From NCBI RefSeq assembly GCF_003254275.1, contig NZ_QKZK01000001.1:249728-313727 (forward strand): a stretch of DNA of 64,000 bases. The letters are read 5' to 3'. The DNA comes from Breznakibacter xylanolyticus (GTDB lineage Bacteria; Bacteroidota; Bacteroidia; Bacteroidales; Marinilabiliaceae). The translations under genes were made by a program, and so were the position numbers. Shown here in pieces: positions 1 to 9,270 of the stretch; the stretch's first letter is position 1; each line of letters begins with the position of its first letter. The notes beneath the pieces were generated by a model, which ran no database searches, was not told the origin of the DNA, and saw only the letters and a list, made by a program, of their open reading frames with translations.

Positions 1-35
1 TAAATTTGACTGATGCCATTGTATCTAATTTGTAT

Positions 36-656
36 ATGACCATTATTGACCATTATTTTTCCGGCCTTTCTGCGACACAGCAACATCAATTTGCCGAATT
101 ATTACAATTGTATATCGACTGGAATGCAAAGATTAACGTCATTTCCCGCAAGGATATTGATCAGTTGATGGTGCATCACGTGTTGCATTCGTTGGGCATT
201 GCCAAGTTTATTCGTTTTTCAGCATCAACACAGATACTTGATGTGGGTACCGGGGGCGGTTTCCCCGGCATTCCGCTGGCGATTATGTTTCCCGATGTTC
301 AATTTCATCTGGTTGATAGCATTGGAAAAAAAATTAAGGTGGTGCAAGGTGTGGCCGATGCACTGGGGCTCTCTAATGTGACTGCTGAGCAGGCGCGCGT
401 AGAGCAATTGACCGGCAAGTATGATTTTGTGGTCAGTAGGGCTGTGACTGCTTTTCCTGATTTTGTGGCCCTTTCTCGTCATGTTATCAATACTGTTCAG
501 CACAATGCGGTGCCCAATGGAATTCTCTATTTAAAAGGAGGTGATTTTGATGCTGAATTAAAACCCTTTGGACGAAGAGCGGTTGTGGTTTCATTGACAG
601 AATATTTTACAGAGCCTTTTTTTGAAACTAAAAAGCTCATTCATTTACCATTGTGA
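36..656 (+). CDS. rsmG: 16S rRNA (guanine-527 N7)-methyltransferase RsmG
   Basis: RsmG methylates N7 of G527 in 16S rRNA with S-adenosylmethionine. The 206-residue protein has the family length, and the SAM-binding loop LDVGTGGGFPGIPLAI lies at about residues 70-85, followed by the acidic residue of LVDS. The frame stays open upstream to a TTG at position 6, but the ATG at 36 gives the usual N-terminus (MTIIDHYFSGL), so I chose it. The gene lies at the left edge, so its promoter is not visible. No lesion is seen. Confidence 0.93.
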   Translation: MTIIDHYFSGLSATQQHQFAELLQLYIDWNAKINVISRKDIDQLMVHHVLHSLGIAKFIRFSASTQILDVGTGGGFPGIPLAIMFPDVQFHLVDSIGKKIKVVQGVADALGLSNVTAEQARVEQLTGKYDFVVSRAVTAFPDFVALSRHVINTVQHNAVPNGILYLKGGDFDAELKPFGRRAVVVSLTEYFTEPFFETKKLIHLPL

Positions 657-701
657 TGATTGCCTGAGTATGGTAATGTCTTGAAAAAAAAGATTGAAAA
701 A

Positions 702-733
702 TTGGGTTGGTTTAAAAAAAACTCTAATTTTGC
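702..733 (+). promoter_or_regulatory. Bacteroidota-type promoter for rpmH
   Basis: TTGG at 702-705 is followed after 19 bp by TAATTTTGC at 725-733. This fits the Bacteroidota housekeeping consensus (TTTG, about 19 bp, TAnnTTTG). Transcription would start about 7 bp downstream, leaving a leader of roughly 40 nt before rpmH. Confidence 0.75.
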
Positions 734-782
734 AGTCCAATTTTGAAGTTATAGACATAAACGACGATAAAAACGTACGACG

Positions 783-941
783 ATGAAAAGGACATTTCAA
801 CCATCTAACAGAAAACGCCGTAATAAGCACGGTTTTCGCGAAAGAATGAGCACCGCTAACGGTCGCCGCGTGTTGGCTGCCAGACGAGCTAAAGGGCGTA
901 AAAAACTCACTGTATCAAGCGAAGCAAAGCATAAAGCTTAA
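783..941 (+). CDS. rpmH: 50S ribosomal protein L34
   Basis: This 52-residue, very basic protein begins [20 protein letters not shown] and carries the L34 signature followed by [22 protein letters not shown]34 is a small protein of the large ribosomal subunit. The gene has its own promoter (702-733) and a strong terminator (955-991), so it is a single-gene transcription unit. The C-terminal tail ([12 protein letters not shown]) is slightly longer than in E. coli L34, as is common in Bacteroidota. In many other bacteria rpmH lies beside rnpA, but no rnpA is seen here. Confidence 0.97.
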   Translation: MKRTFQPSNRKRRNKHGFRERMSTANGRRVLAARRAKGRKKLTVSSEAKHKA

Positions 942-954
942 TGTGATATTGCTT

Positions 955-991
955 AACGACAAAGAACCCATTAGGGTTCTTTGTCGTTTTT
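955..991 (+). terminator. Rho-independent terminator after rpmH
   Basis: A perfect 15-bp stem (AACGACAAAGAACCC with its complement around the loop ATT) is followed by a T run. It starts 14 bp after the rpmH stop codon. Confidence 0.9.
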
Positions 992-1211
992 GCATGTTTC
1001 TGTTTGTTGTGTTTTGATTGACTTGCAATCATCATTTGTAGGTCGTCAGGGGGATGTTTTGCGTTTAAAGAAGTGTGAAGATTTGAGAATCAAAGCGCAT
1101 GATATAAGACAATGCGTTTTGTTAATCATGCTATCGTGTGTTGAAACGTGATACTTGACTCGTTTCATGTGGCAAATTTCTCTCTGGTTTCGTGAATCTC
1201 ATTATTTTCAA

Positions 1212-1220
1212 TAATTTTGG
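1212..1220 (+). promoter_or_regulatory. Probable -7 box for the PASTA-rluD operon
   Basis: TAATTTTGG matches TAnnTTTG. Only a weak upstream element (TTTC at 1188) is visible. The predicted transcription start, near 1227, supports the ATG at 1263 over an upstream in-frame ATG at 1227. Between the rpmH terminator and this box I see no gene. Confidence 0.5.
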
Positions 1221-1262
1221 GTTGAAATGCAATTTTGTGGCTTGAATGCTAATCTGTTCCGT

Positions 1263-2096
1263 ATGAAGAATTTTTTTCAATTTTTAATCAGCAAGCAATT
1301 TCTGAAGCACTTTGGACTGTCTCTTGTTGTGCTATTTGTTTTGATATTGTTGACTTTTCTATCGCTCAGTTTGTACACACGTCATGGGCAGTCCGGTGAA
1401 GTACCTGATTTTACTGGGCTCTCTGAGGATCAATTTGCTCAAGTGATCGACAATAATGATTTGCGTTATCTGGTGATTGATTCAGTGCATGTGAAGGGGG
1501 TGTTGCCGGGGGTGGTGGTTGATCAAACACCAAAAGCTGGTGCCCGTGTTAAAAGTAATCGCACCATATTTTTTACCATTAACGCCATGACTCCTGAAAA
1601 GGTGTTGATGCCCCGTCTGATTGATTATTCAAGTCGCAACGCTCAAGTGATGTTGGAATCGTATGGACTAAAAATAGGGAAACTGATTTACGTTCCTTCT
1701 GAATATGCCAATTTGGTTGTAGGTCAGCATTTTCAAGGTAAACCGGTGGAGCCAGGCACGCCTCTTTTGCGCGGTGCCGAAGTGGATTTGTTAATCGGTA
1801 AAGGGCTCAGTGATGAACGAACTCATTTGCCTGATTTGACTAATTTGAAGGTCGATGAGGTTCGCATTTATTTGCAGCGTGTGTCGCTCAATTTGGGAAT
1901 TGTGGCTTATGATGCCTCTGTGGTCACAACGGCTGATTCGATGAATGCCTTTGTGTGGAAGCAGAGTCCCGTTTTTTCTCAGGGAACGAAACTTCAGGTG
2001 GGCTCTTCCGTAGATGTTTGGGTGACTGTAGATTCTTCGCGTGTGGCCGCAATGACGGCTCCTGCTGTTGATGAGGATGAAGAGGTTTCTTTTTAA
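1263..2096 (+). CDS. PASTA-domain membrane protein
   Basis: The 277-residue protein has a short cytoplasmic N-terminus and one membrane helix at about residues 18-40 (SLVVLFVLILLTFLSLSLY). Three PASTA-type repeats follow, in the periplasm; the first starts EVPDFTGLSEDQFAQVI and each has the VxPGxVVDQxPxxG or related pattern. PASTA domains bind peptidoglycan or cell-wall precursors. No kinase or transpeptidase domain is attached, so it is a stand-alone PASTA protein, a form common in Bacteroidota. It is followed after about 20 bp by the RluD-type gene and is probably co-transcribed with it. The C-terminus is acidic (VDEDEEVSF). Confidence 0.85.
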   Translation: MKNFFQFLISKQFLKHFGLSLVVLFVLILLTFLSLSLYTRHGQSGEVPDFTGLSEDQFAQVIDNNDLRYLVIDSVHVKGVLPGVVVDQTPKAGARVKSNRTIFFTINAMTPEKVLMPRLIDYSSRNAQVMLESYGLKIGKLIYVPSEYANLVVGQHFQGKPVEPGTPLLRGAEVDLLIGKGLSDERTHLPDLTNLKVDEVRIYLQRVSLNLGIVAYDASVVTTADSMNAFVWKQSPVFSQGTKLQVGSSVDVWVTVDSSRVAAMTAPAVDEDEEVSF

Positions 2097-2115
2097 ATAT
2101 TAATTGTCGTGTTGC

Positions 2116-3180
2116 ATGGTGTGTGAAGAGAAGGATGTTCTCGAGGATGAGTTGGATGACCTGTCCATTGGTGGAGAAATGTATGAGCATTACCGCTTTG
2201 TTGCCGATGCCGGCCAGGGGATGCTCCGTATTGATAAATTTTTAGTATGCCGAATTGAACATGCCTCTCGTACCAAAATACAGGAAGCAGCTGATGCGGG
2301 ACGAATTTTGGTAAATGACCAGCCTGTAAAACCAAATTATAAGGTGAAACCCCTGGATGTGGTTTCGATTGTGATGGCTCATCCGCGGCGTGAATTGGTT
2401 ATAGTACCCGAGCAAATTGATCTTGATATTGTTTATGAAGATGATCAGTTGTTAGTGGTTAATAAACAACCCGGTTTGGTGGTGCATCCCGGGCATGGGA
2501 ATTACAGTGGTACTTTGGTGAACGCCTTGGCCTGGCATTTGCGTGACAACCCCATTTTTCAGGCGTCGGATCCGCGTCCCGGTCTGGTTCATCGCATCGA
2601 TAAAGATACCTCGGGATTGATGGTGATTGCCAAAACGGAATATGCCAAGCTATTTTTAGCTCGTCAGTTTTTCGATAAAACCACTACACGTACTTATCAG
2701 GCCATTGTATGGGGGGTGCCTTCTCCCCCGCAAGGAACCATTACGGGGCATATCGGTCGTAGTCTCAAAGATCGGATGCAGATGGCCGTTTTTCCCGGTG
2801 GCGAGTATGGAAAACATGCCGTGACGCATTTTCGACTGCTCGAAAATTTGGGATATGTCTCGTTAATTGAGTGTCGTCTCGAAACAGGCAGAACTCATCA
2901 GATACGTGCTCATATGAAGCATATTGGCCATCCCCTTTTTAATGATGAACGTTACGGGGGAAATGAAATATTAAAGGGAACCACTTTTGCGAAGTATAAA
3001 CAGTTTGTGCAAAATTGTTTCGGTGTTTTGCCCCGTCAGGCGTTGCATGCTAAAACGCTTGGGTTTGTTCATCCATCAACTGGAGAGCGATTGTCATTCG
3101 ATAGTGAATTGCCCGATGACATGGTATTGGCTGTTGAGCGGTGGCGAACCTATATTGCCGGTCGTGGTGGAGATGAATAA
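2116..3180 (+). CDS. rluD: RluD-family 23S rRNA pseudouridine synthase
   Basis: RluA/RluD-family enzymes isomerise uridines in rRNA to pseudouridine. The protein has an acidic leader, then an S4 RNA-binding domain (LRIDKFLVCRIEHASRTKIQ and onward), then the catalytic domain with the signature GLVHRIDKDTSGLMVIAKT, which holds the catalytic aspartate (the first D). The GRTHQIRAHMKHIGHPL motif near the C-terminus is also typical. I chose the ATG at 2116; a TTG at 2104 and an ATG at 2179 are in frame. Which uridines are modified cannot be read from the sequence; the S4-containing layout favours the RluD type. Confidence 0.9.
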   Translation: MVCEEKDVLEDELDDLSIGGEMYEHYRFVADAGQGMLRIDKFLVCRIEHASRTKIQEAADAGRILVNDQPVKPNYKVKPLDVVSIVMAHPRRELVIVPEQIDLDIVYEDDQLLVVNKQPGLVVHPGHGNYSGTLVNALAWHLRDNPIFQASDPRPGLVHRIDKDTSGLMVIAKTEYAKLFLARQFFDKTTTRTYQAIVWGVPSPPQGTITGHIGRSLKDRMQMAVFPGGEYGKHAVTHFRLLENLGYVSLIECRLETGRTHQIRAHMKHIGHPLFNDERYGGNEILKGTTFAKYKQFVQNCFGVLPRQALHAKTLGFVHPSTGERLSFDSELPDDMVLAVERWRTYIAGRGGDE

Positions 3181-3215
3181 TGTTGTTTGAATACTTATTT
3201 GTAGTTTCATAATTC

Positions 3216-3241
3216 AGGGTGTCAGTTTGACGCCCTTTTTT
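3216..3241 (+). terminator. Terminator after the rluD-type gene
   Basis: AGGGTGTC and GACGCCCT form a stem with one G-U pair around the loop AGTTT, followed by six Ts. Confidence 0.75.
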
Positions 3242-3318
3242 GTGCCTTTAGTCAAACCCCCTGTTTGGGGGGTTGCCTTTGCCGAATTGTCGTGGTAAAT
3301 TATCTCAAAATTTCGGCT

Positions 3319-5109
3319 ATGACATCCAAAATCGATTTCTTAACCCGGTGGATCGAACGATTTAATCGTTTTAAAATCGGAACACGTCTATCGTTTTCTT
3401 TTATGTTGATCATGGTGTTGTATTTGATCAACTTGGTATTTCTTCTGTTGGTGATGAATAATTCTTCACAATCCTCATCCGACATTTTTAATAAAAACGT
3501 GATGAGTATGAATTATTTGCTCGAAGCAGATAGGGATTTTTATCAATCTAATTTAGCACTCTCTCACGTGATTAGTGCTCAGCTTGCCCAAAAAACAGAG
3601 GGGGTTGATAAATTGTGGGATGATGTTTTCGCCAACATGGAACAAGTTCAAACCCGATATGGAAAGTTTAAGTTGTTGTTTGATTTGGGAGCCAAGCAAT
3701 CTTATTTGGATAATGATTCTCTTTTCCAAATTGAAAGTGTTGATGTTTTAAAGTTTGCCACTCAAATTAAAGAAGCATTAAATGCCAACCAAATTGAAAA
3801 GGCAATGGCTTTATATCAAGAGAGTTATCTGACTACGTTTGAAGATGCTCGTGAGATTATTAATTTATTTACCGAGGAGTTGATGAATACGGCTCAAGCA
3901 GAGCAGAAAAGTATTGAGGCGGCTTCATCACGTTCCATCAAGCTCTCAATTCTGATTTGTGTGATTGTGCTCATTGTGATGATTGTAGCGGCTTATTTTG
4001 TGACACAAAGCATATTACGACCATTAATGCAAGTGTGGCATCTATCCGGGCAGGTGGCGAAGGGTGATTTGTCTGAAAATGTGGAGGTGTTTGGTAAAGA
4101 TGAGTTGTCTCAAATGATGCAGTCGTTTCACGAGATGATTGACAAATTGAGGGCTACGATTCAGAATATTCGTCAAAGTGCCAATGAATTGGTTGCAGCC
4201 AGTGGTGAGTTGGCCAATGCTTCGGGGAATATCTCATCGGGTGCCAGCGAGCAAGCCGCAGCGGCTGAGCAGGTTTCTGCCAGTGTGGAACAGATGTTTG
4301 CCAGCATCATGCAAAACCTCGAGAATTCGAAAATGACCGAAGAAATTGCCGTTCGAGCAGCAAAAACCATCGATAAAGGAAAAGATGCCATGGATTTGAC
4401 CATTCATGCCATGCAGGAAATTGCTCAAAATATCACCATCATCAATAGTATTGTTTATAAAACCGATTTGCTCTCTATTAACGCGACTGTTGAAGCTGCA
4501 CGTGCGGGTGAAGCCGGGAAAGGTTTTGCTGCCGTGGCTGCTGAGGTGCGTAAGTTGGCTGAACTTAGTCGCTCATCGGCCGATAAAATTGAAAAGTTGG
4601 TGTCTGACAATACACGCCAGGCAATAAACTCGGGAGAAGTATTAGCCAACATTGTACCTGATGTGAATAAGACTGCCGATTTGGTGCAGGAAATTACCTC
4701 TGCCAGTAATGAGCAGCACACCAATGCGACTCAGATTAATGCGTCGGTGATGCAGTTGAGTCAGTTGGCTCAAAACTATTCAGCACTTTCAGAGGAGTTA
4801 GCCTCCAGTTCCGAAGAGGTGGCTGCTCAGGCAATGAATCTGAAAGGTGCTGTCAATTTCTTTATGCTCGAGAAAACTGAAAAGTCTGGAAGGATTGATG
4901 GTATTAAAACACAAATCAGTGAATTGCTTAAGGCTATTGAAACTCTCGAAGGAGTTTCCTTTGAAGGCAATGAAGATTCTAATGTGCTGAAGTCATTTCG
5001 TTCTAAAGTTGAGGTGAAGTCTCAGACAGATGCTTCATCTGTGGAGCAACTAAATAAAAATAGAGAGGTGATTTCTAAGTTTGATGAAGACGAATTTGAG
5101 TCGATTTAA
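3319..5109 (+). CDS. Methyl-accepting chemotaxis protein (chemoreceptor)
   Basis: This 596-residue protein has a transmembrane helix at about residues 26-49, a periplasmic sensing region of about 170 residues predicted helical (four-helix-bundle type), and a second helix (ILICVIVLIVMIVAAYFVTQ, about 215-235). A HAMP linker with ILRPL follows, then a long cytoplasmic coiled coil. The signalling tip is recognisable (TDLLSINATVEAARAGEAGK, then GFAAVAAEVRKLAE). It would pass ligand signals to CheA/CheW, but no che genes are in the window. The acidic tail ends DEDEFESI. The ATG at 3319 is preferred over an upstream TTG because it gives a normal basic N-terminus. Many Bacteroidales lack chemotaxis, so the gene hints at a motile or sensing lifestyle. 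Confidence 0.93.
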   Translation: MTSKIDFLTRWIERFNRFKIGTRLSFSFMLIMVLYLINLVFLLLVMNNSSQSSSDIFNKNVMSMNYLLEADRDFYQSNLALSHVISAQLAQKTEGVDKLWDDVFANMEQVQTRYGKFKLLFDLGAKQSYLDNDSLFQIESVDVLKFATQIKEALNANQIEKAMALYQESYLTTFEDAREIINLFTEELMNTAQAEQKSIEAASSRSIKLSILICVIVLIVMIVAAYFVTQSILRPLMQVWHLSGQVAKGDLSENVEVFGKDELSQMMQSFHEMIDKLRATIQNIRQSANELVAASGELANASGNISSGASEQAAAAEQVSASVEQMFASIMQNLENSKMTEEIAVRAAKTIDKGKDAMDLTIHAMQEIAQNITIINSIVYKTDLLSINATVEAARAGEAGKGFAAVAAEVRKLAELSRSSADKIEKLVSDNTRQAINSGEVLANIVPDVNKTADLVQEITSASNEQHTNATQINASVMQLSQLAQNYSALSEELASSSEEVAAQAMNLKGAVNFFMLEKTEKSGRIDGIKTQISELLKAIETLEGVSFEGNEDSNVLKSFRSKVEVKSQTDASSVEQLNKNREVISKFDEDEFESI

Positions 5110-5137
5110 ACAGGGTTTGACTGTCATTGTTATTATG

Positions 5138-5171
5138 CCTGTCGGGATTCAATGCCCCGGCAGGTTTTTTT
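5138..5171 (+). terminator. Terminator after the chemoreceptor gene
   Basis: CCTGTCGGG and CCCGGCAGG pair, with one G-U, around an 8-9 nt loop, followed by seven Ts. Confidence 0.85.
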
Positions 5172-5226
5172 ATGTGGGGTGTCGTGTTGTTGCCTTTGAT
5201 ATGGCTTAAATTGTAGCGGGACGCGG

Positions 5227-5258
5227 TTTGCCAAGCCAAAAGAATGTGTTACTTTTGC
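5227..5258 (+). promoter_or_regulatory. Promoter of the purM-prfA-pyrF operon
   Basis: TTTG at 5227-5230 is followed after exactly 19 bp by TACTTTTGC at 5250-5258, a full match to the Bacteroidota consensus. The start codon is only 23 bp beyond the -7 box, so the leader is short. Confidence 0.8.
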
Positions 5259-5280
5259 GCCTAAATATAAAAGATTGACA

Positions 5281-6450
5281 GTGAGTTCTGAATCAAGGTA
5301 TAATCAACGGGGCGTTTCGGCATCGAAAGATGATGTGCACAATGCCATAAAAAATATTGACAAGGGGTTGTTCCCGCAAGCGTTTTGCAAAATTGTTCCC
5401 GATATGCTGGGCGGCGATGAGGAGTATTGTAATATCATGCATGCCGATGGTGCAGGTACCAAGTCGTCATTGGCTTATCTTTATTGGAAGGAAACCGGTG
5501 ATTTGTCAGTTTGGCAAGGGATTGCTCAGGACGCCATTGTGATGAACCTCGATGATTTGTTGTGTGTGGGGGCAACTGAGAATATTTTGCTTTCATCTAC
5601 CATCGGACGCAATAAAAACTTGATTCCTGGTGAGGTGATTTCGGCCGTGATCAATGGAACTGAAGAGTTATTGGCGCAACTGCGCGAGTTGGGTGTGTCC
5701 ATTTATAGCACCGGAGGCGAAACCGCCGATGTGGGTGACTTGGTACGTACCATCATCGTCGACAGTACTGTAACCTGTCGCATGAAGCGTTCTGATGTGA
5801 TTTCTAATCACCGTATTCAGGCTGGTGATGTGATTGTGGGTCTTTCTTCGAGTGGTCAGGCAACATACGAATCGTTCTATAATGGCGGGATGGGAAGTAA
5901 CGGATTGACTTCGGCCCGACATGATGTCTTTGCTAACTATTTGGCGCAAAAGTATCCCGAAAGCTATGATCCGTCGGTTCCTAAATCGTTAATTTATTCC
6001 GGTGGTTACCAGTTGACGGACGCTGTTGATGGTAGTCCTGTTGATGCAGGTCATTTGGTGCTTTCACCCACGCGTACTTATGCCCCGGTGGTGAAAAAAG
6101 TCCTTGATGAGCTTCGTCCTCACATTCATGGGATGGTGCATTGTTCGGGAGGAGCACAAACCAAAGTGATGCATTTTGTTGATAATGTGCATGTGATTAA
6201 AGATAATCTGTTTGAACTCCCACCATTGTTCCGTATTATTCACGAGGAGTCTAAAACCGACTGGGCAGAAATGTACAAGGTGTTCAATATGGGGCATCGA
6301 TTTGAAATTTATACCTCGCCCGAGCATGCGAACCGCATCATTGAAATATCTCAATCGTTTGGAATTGATGCAAAGGTTGTTGGACGTTGTGAAGCCTTTG
6401 CTGGGAAAAAGCTCACCATTCGCAGTGAATTTGGAACTTTTGAGTATTGA
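5281..6450 (+). CDS. purM: Phosphoribosylformylglycinamidine cyclo-ligase
   Basis: PurM (AIR synthase) closes the imidazole ring of aminoimidazole ribonucleotide in purine synthesis, using ATP. The 389-residue protein is the long Bacteroidota form. It shows YNQRGVSASK at the N-terminus, HADGAGTKSS, the glycine-rich STGGETADVGD loop at about residues 145-156, and GMGSNGLTSARHD. The start is a GTG at 5281; a TTG two codons upstream is also possible, and no ATG is available. prfA starts 7 bp after its stop codon, so the two are co-transcribed. No lesions are seen. Confidence 0.93.
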   Translation: MSSESRYNQRGVSASKDDVHNAIKNIDKGLFPQAFCKIVPDMLGGDEEYCNIMHADGAGTKSSLAYLYWKETGDLSVWQGIAQDAIVMNLDDLLCVGATENILLSSTIGRNKNLIPGEVISAVINGTEELLAQLRELGVSIYSTGGETADVGDLVRTIIVDSTVTCRMKRSDVISNHRIQAGDVIVGLSSSGQATYESFYNGGMGSNGLTSARHDVFANYLAQKYPESYDPSVPKSLIYSGGYQLTDAVDGSPVDAGHLVLSPTRTYAPVVKKVLDELRPHIHGMVHCSGGAQTKVMHFVDNVHVIKDNLFELPPLFRIIHEESKTDWAEMYKVFNMGHRFEIYTSPEHANRIIEISQSFGIDAKVVGRCEAFAGKKLTIRSEFGTFEY

Positions 6451-6456
6451 TTTGAC

Positions 6457-7545
6457 ATGGCAAACGAAAATTCGTTGTTGATTCAGTTGCAGGGCATTCG
6501 TCTTCGTTTTGAAGAAGTGGCCACGCAAATCACTGATCCATCTGTGATTGTTGATCAAAAAAGGTTTGTGAAACTTAACAAGGAGTATCGCGAACTTGAA
6601 AAAGTGGTGGCTGCCCAAGATGAATATCGAAATGTGCTGGATAACATTCAGTCGGCGCGTCAGATTCTGAAAGACGAAACAGACGAGGAGCTTCGGGAGA
6701 TGGCAAAAGCCGAGTTGGATGAATTAGAAGCTCGTCTACCCGAGATGGAAGAAAACATCAAGTTGTTACTCATTCCGGCTGATCCAGAGGATAGTAAGAA
6801 CGCTGTGGTGGAGATACGTGCCGGTACAGGCGGTGACGAGGCCAGTATTTTTGCCGGCGATTTGTTTAGAATGTACACCAAGTTCTGCGAAAGTCGAAAT
6901 TGGAAAATCGAGGTCACCAATGTGTCGGAGGGAACGGCCGGTGGATACAAAGAAATCGTCTTTAACGTGACCGGTGACGGAGTTTATGGCATTTTGAAAT
7001 ACGAATCGGGGGTGCATCGGGTGCAGCGAGTGCCTCAAACGGAGACGCAGGGACGTGTGCATACGTCGGCTGCATCGGTGGCTGTGCTGCCCGAGGCTGA
7101 AGAGTTTGATGTGGTGGTTAAAATGGAAGATATCCGTAAGGATACATACTGTTCGTCGGGCCCCGGCGGACAGAGTGTTAACACGACCTATTCGGCTATC
7201 CGACTAACGCACATTCCTACCGGGATTGTGGTGACATGTCAGGATCAAAAGTCTCAGTTGAAAAACTTTGATAAGGCATTGGTGGAGTTGCGAACCCGAA
7301 TTTACAACCTCGAGTATCAGAAGTATCTGGACGAGATATCTTCTAAGCGTAAAACGATGGTTTCAACAGGTGATCGCTCTGCGAAAATTCGTACTTATAA
7401 TTATCCTCAAGGTCGCATTACTGACCATCGCATTAATTTTACTTTATATAATTTGGCTGCTGCCATGGATGGTGAGATACAGTCGATTATTGATAAATTG
7501 ATTATAGAGGAGAATGCTGAGCGTCTGAAAGCAAGTAGTTTGTGA
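6457..7545 (+). CDS. prfA: Peptide chain release factor 1
   Basis: RF1 reads UAA and UAG stop codons and triggers peptide release on the ribosome. The 362-residue protein has a helical N-terminal domain, the codon-reading tripeptide as PQT in RVQRVPQTETQGR (the PxT form that marks RF1 rather than RF2), and the peptidyl-transferase motif GGQ in SSGPGGQSVN, about residue 235. It lies in the operon between purM and pyrF. Length and motifs are normal. Confidence 0.97.
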   Translation: MANENSLLIQLQGIRLRFEEVATQITDPSVIVDQKRFVKLNKEYRELEKVVAAQDEYRNVLDNIQSARQILKDETDEELREMAKAELDELEARLPEMEENIKLLLIPADPEDSKNAVVEIRAGTGGDEASIFAGDLFRMYTKFCESRNWKIEVTNVSEGTAGGYKEIVFNVTGDGVYGILKYESGVHRVQRVPQTETQGRVHTSAASVAVLPEAEEFDVVVKMEDIRKDTYCSSGPGGQSVNTTYSAIRLTHIPTGIVVTCQDQKSQLKNFDKALVELRTRIYNLEYQKYLDEISSKRKTMVSTGDRSAKIRTYNYPQGRITDHRINFTLYNLAAAMDGEIQSIIDKLIIEENAERLKASSL

Positions 7546-7579
7546 TGTTTTTTATTGAATTTATTAAAACGATAATGAT

Positions 7580-8407
7580 ATGACCCGGAGTGAATTGTTT
7601 GAACAAATACGCCGTAAGCGCAGCTATTTGTGCGTAGGCCTGGATACCGACATCAATAAAATTCCCCGTTATTTGCTCGATACGAGTGATCCGGTGTTTG
7701 CCTTTAATCAACAGATTATTGATGCAACCCATGATTTGTGTGTGGCCTATAAACCCAATTTGGCTTTTTATGAGAGCTTGGGGGTAAATGGGTGGAACAG
7801 TCTTGAGAAGACGGTCAATTACATCCGTTACAATTATCCCGATTTGTTTATTATCGCCGATGCCAAGCGTGGCGACATTGGAAACACTTCGGGTATGTAT
7901 GCCAAAGCGTTTTTTGATGCCATGGATTTTGATGCTGTTACGGTGGCTCCCTATATGGGGGAAGATTCGGTGACTCCTTTTTTGACTTACGTGGGGAAAT
8001 GGGTGATTTTGTTGGCTTTGACTTCCAATAAGGGAGCCTTCGATTTTCAGTTGATGACCGAAAATGGTGAAAAGCTCTACGAAAAAGTGTTGAAAACCTC
8101 TCAGTACTGGGGTACGTCCGATAACCTGATGTACGTGGTGGGGGCTACCAAGGCTGAAATGATTGCTGACATTCGTCAATTGGTTCCTGATCATTTTCTG
8201 TTGGTGCCGGGTGTCGGTGCTCAAGGCGGAAGCCTGCGCGAAGTGACCGAAAAGGGAATGAATGATCAGTGCGGTTTGTTGGTGAATTCGTCACGTCAGA
8301 TTATTTATGCTTCGGATGGTGAGGATTTTGCTGCAAAAGCTCGTGAGGCTGCAAAAGAGGTGCAGATAGAAATGGAGGCGTTACTCGATGCACATCGTTT
8401 ATTGTAA
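7580..8407 (+). CDS. pyrF: Orotidine 5'-phosphate decarboxylase
   Basis: PyrF converts orotidine monophosphate to UMP in the last step of pyrimidine synthesis. The 275-residue protein is of the longer type (subfamily 2) and carries the catalytic [18 protein letters not shown] segment near residue 92. N-terminal [12 protein letters not shown] and C-terminal [11 protein letters not shown] also fit. It follows prfA after 34 bp, so purM, prfA and pyrF probably share one transcript. Confidence 0.95.
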   Translation: MTRSELFEQIRRKRSYLCVGLDTDINKIPRYLLDTSDPVFAFNQQIIDATHDLCVAYKPNLAFYESLGVNGWNSLEKTVNYIRYNYPDLFIIADAKRGDIGNTSGMYAKAFFDAMDFDAVTVAPYMGEDSVTPFLTYVGKWVILLALTSNKGAFDFQLMTENGEKLYEKVLKTSQYWGTSDNLMYVVGATKAEMIADIRQLVPDHFLLVPGVGAQGGSLREVTEKGMNDQCGLLVNSSRQIIYASDGEDFAAKAREAAKEVQIEMEALLDAHRLL

Positions 8408-8473
8408 ATAAGTGGGTTTGGCATTGTTGTTGTATCGGTTTTGCCATTTTTAATCCTTTTAAATGATCTGTTT

Positions 8474-9124
8474 ATGCGTTTATATTTTAGTATGATGCTG
8501 ATGGTTGTCTTGTTGCTTGCAGCAGAGAATCTGAGTGCACAGGTTGATCAAAAATATCGCATCGGGATGGTGTTTACCCCCCAGATTTCATGGTTGAAAA
8601 CTGATAACAACAGTGCTGATAATGGTTCTGGTTTGTTTGGGTACAATTTTGGGGTTTCTGTCGATCGGTTTTTTACGCCCAATTATGCCATTAATACGGG
8701 GTTGACTATCAATACCACCGGTGGTGTGTTGACTTATGGCCAAGGATTGTTGATGAATATCGGAGATAAGACCGAATTGTTGAAAAAAGTGACCTATCGC
8801 CTTAAATACATTGAAGTTCCGGTGGCACTCAAGTTGCGCACCAACGATTTTGGCCGTTTGGCTTATTATGGTGTGTTTGGGATGAGTGCCCAAATTGGCA
8901 TCAAAAGTACCGATGGGAACGATAATGAAATCAGTGATTACGTGCGTGATTTGAATACCGCTTACCATTTTGGCGGAGGTGCCGAATATTCGTTAGGGGG
9001 CTCTACTTATTTGTTGTTTGGGCTGCAGTTTCATAATGGATTGAATGACATTACCAAACATCCAGATTTTAGAGACAAGGCCATCCTGAACCGATTGGTG
9101 TTCAATATGGGGCTGATTTTTTAA
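8474..9124 (+). CDS. Outer-membrane beta-barrel protein, PorT-like family
   Basis: A signal peptide (MRLYFSMMLMVVLLLAAENLSAQ) precedes a mature part of alternating hydrophobic and polar residues ending in phenylalanine (MGLIF), as expected of an outer-membrane barrel of about eight strands. The segment RLKYIEVPVALKLR is typical of the PorT/OMP_b-brl_2 family of Bacteroidota. The ATG at 8474 is chosen because it puts the signal peptide at the start. Function is unknown; true PorT takes part in type IX secretion, but this family has many members and I do not claim that role. Confidence 0.75.
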   Translation: MRLYFSMMLMVVLLLAAENLSAQVDQKYRIGMVFTPQISWLKTDNNSADNGSGLFGYNFGVSVDRFFTPNYAINTGLTINTTGGVLTYGQGLLMNIGDKTELLKKVTYRLKYIEVPVALKLRTNDFGRLAYYGVFGMSAQIGIKSTDGNDNEISDYVRDLNTAYHFGGGAEYSLGGSTYLLFGLQFHNGLNDITKHPDFRDKAILNRLVFNMGLIF

Positions 9125-9160
9125 CGTTGGCTTCCTTTTTTTATGGGATAATGATTTGTG

Positions 9161-9192
9161 AATGGGCAGTTTTAAATAAGCTGCCCATTTTT
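9161..9192 (+). terminator. Terminator after the beta-barrel gene
   Basis: TGGGCAG and CTGCCCA pair around an 11-nt loop, followed by TTTTT. Confidence 0.85.
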
Positions 9193-9202
9193 GCTGCGTT
9201 TA

Positions 9203-9234
9203 TTTGGCAGATGGTGAGCTTTTCGTATTTTTGA
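9203..9234 (+). promoter_or_regulatory. Promoter of the Crp/Fnr-family gene
   Basis: TTTG at 9203-9206, 19 bp, then TATTTTTGA at 9226-9234. Both boxes and the spacing fit the Bacteroidota consensus. Confidence 0.75.
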
Positions 9235-9270
9235 AATGTTTTAGAACATAGTTTTAAAACACAAAAATTT

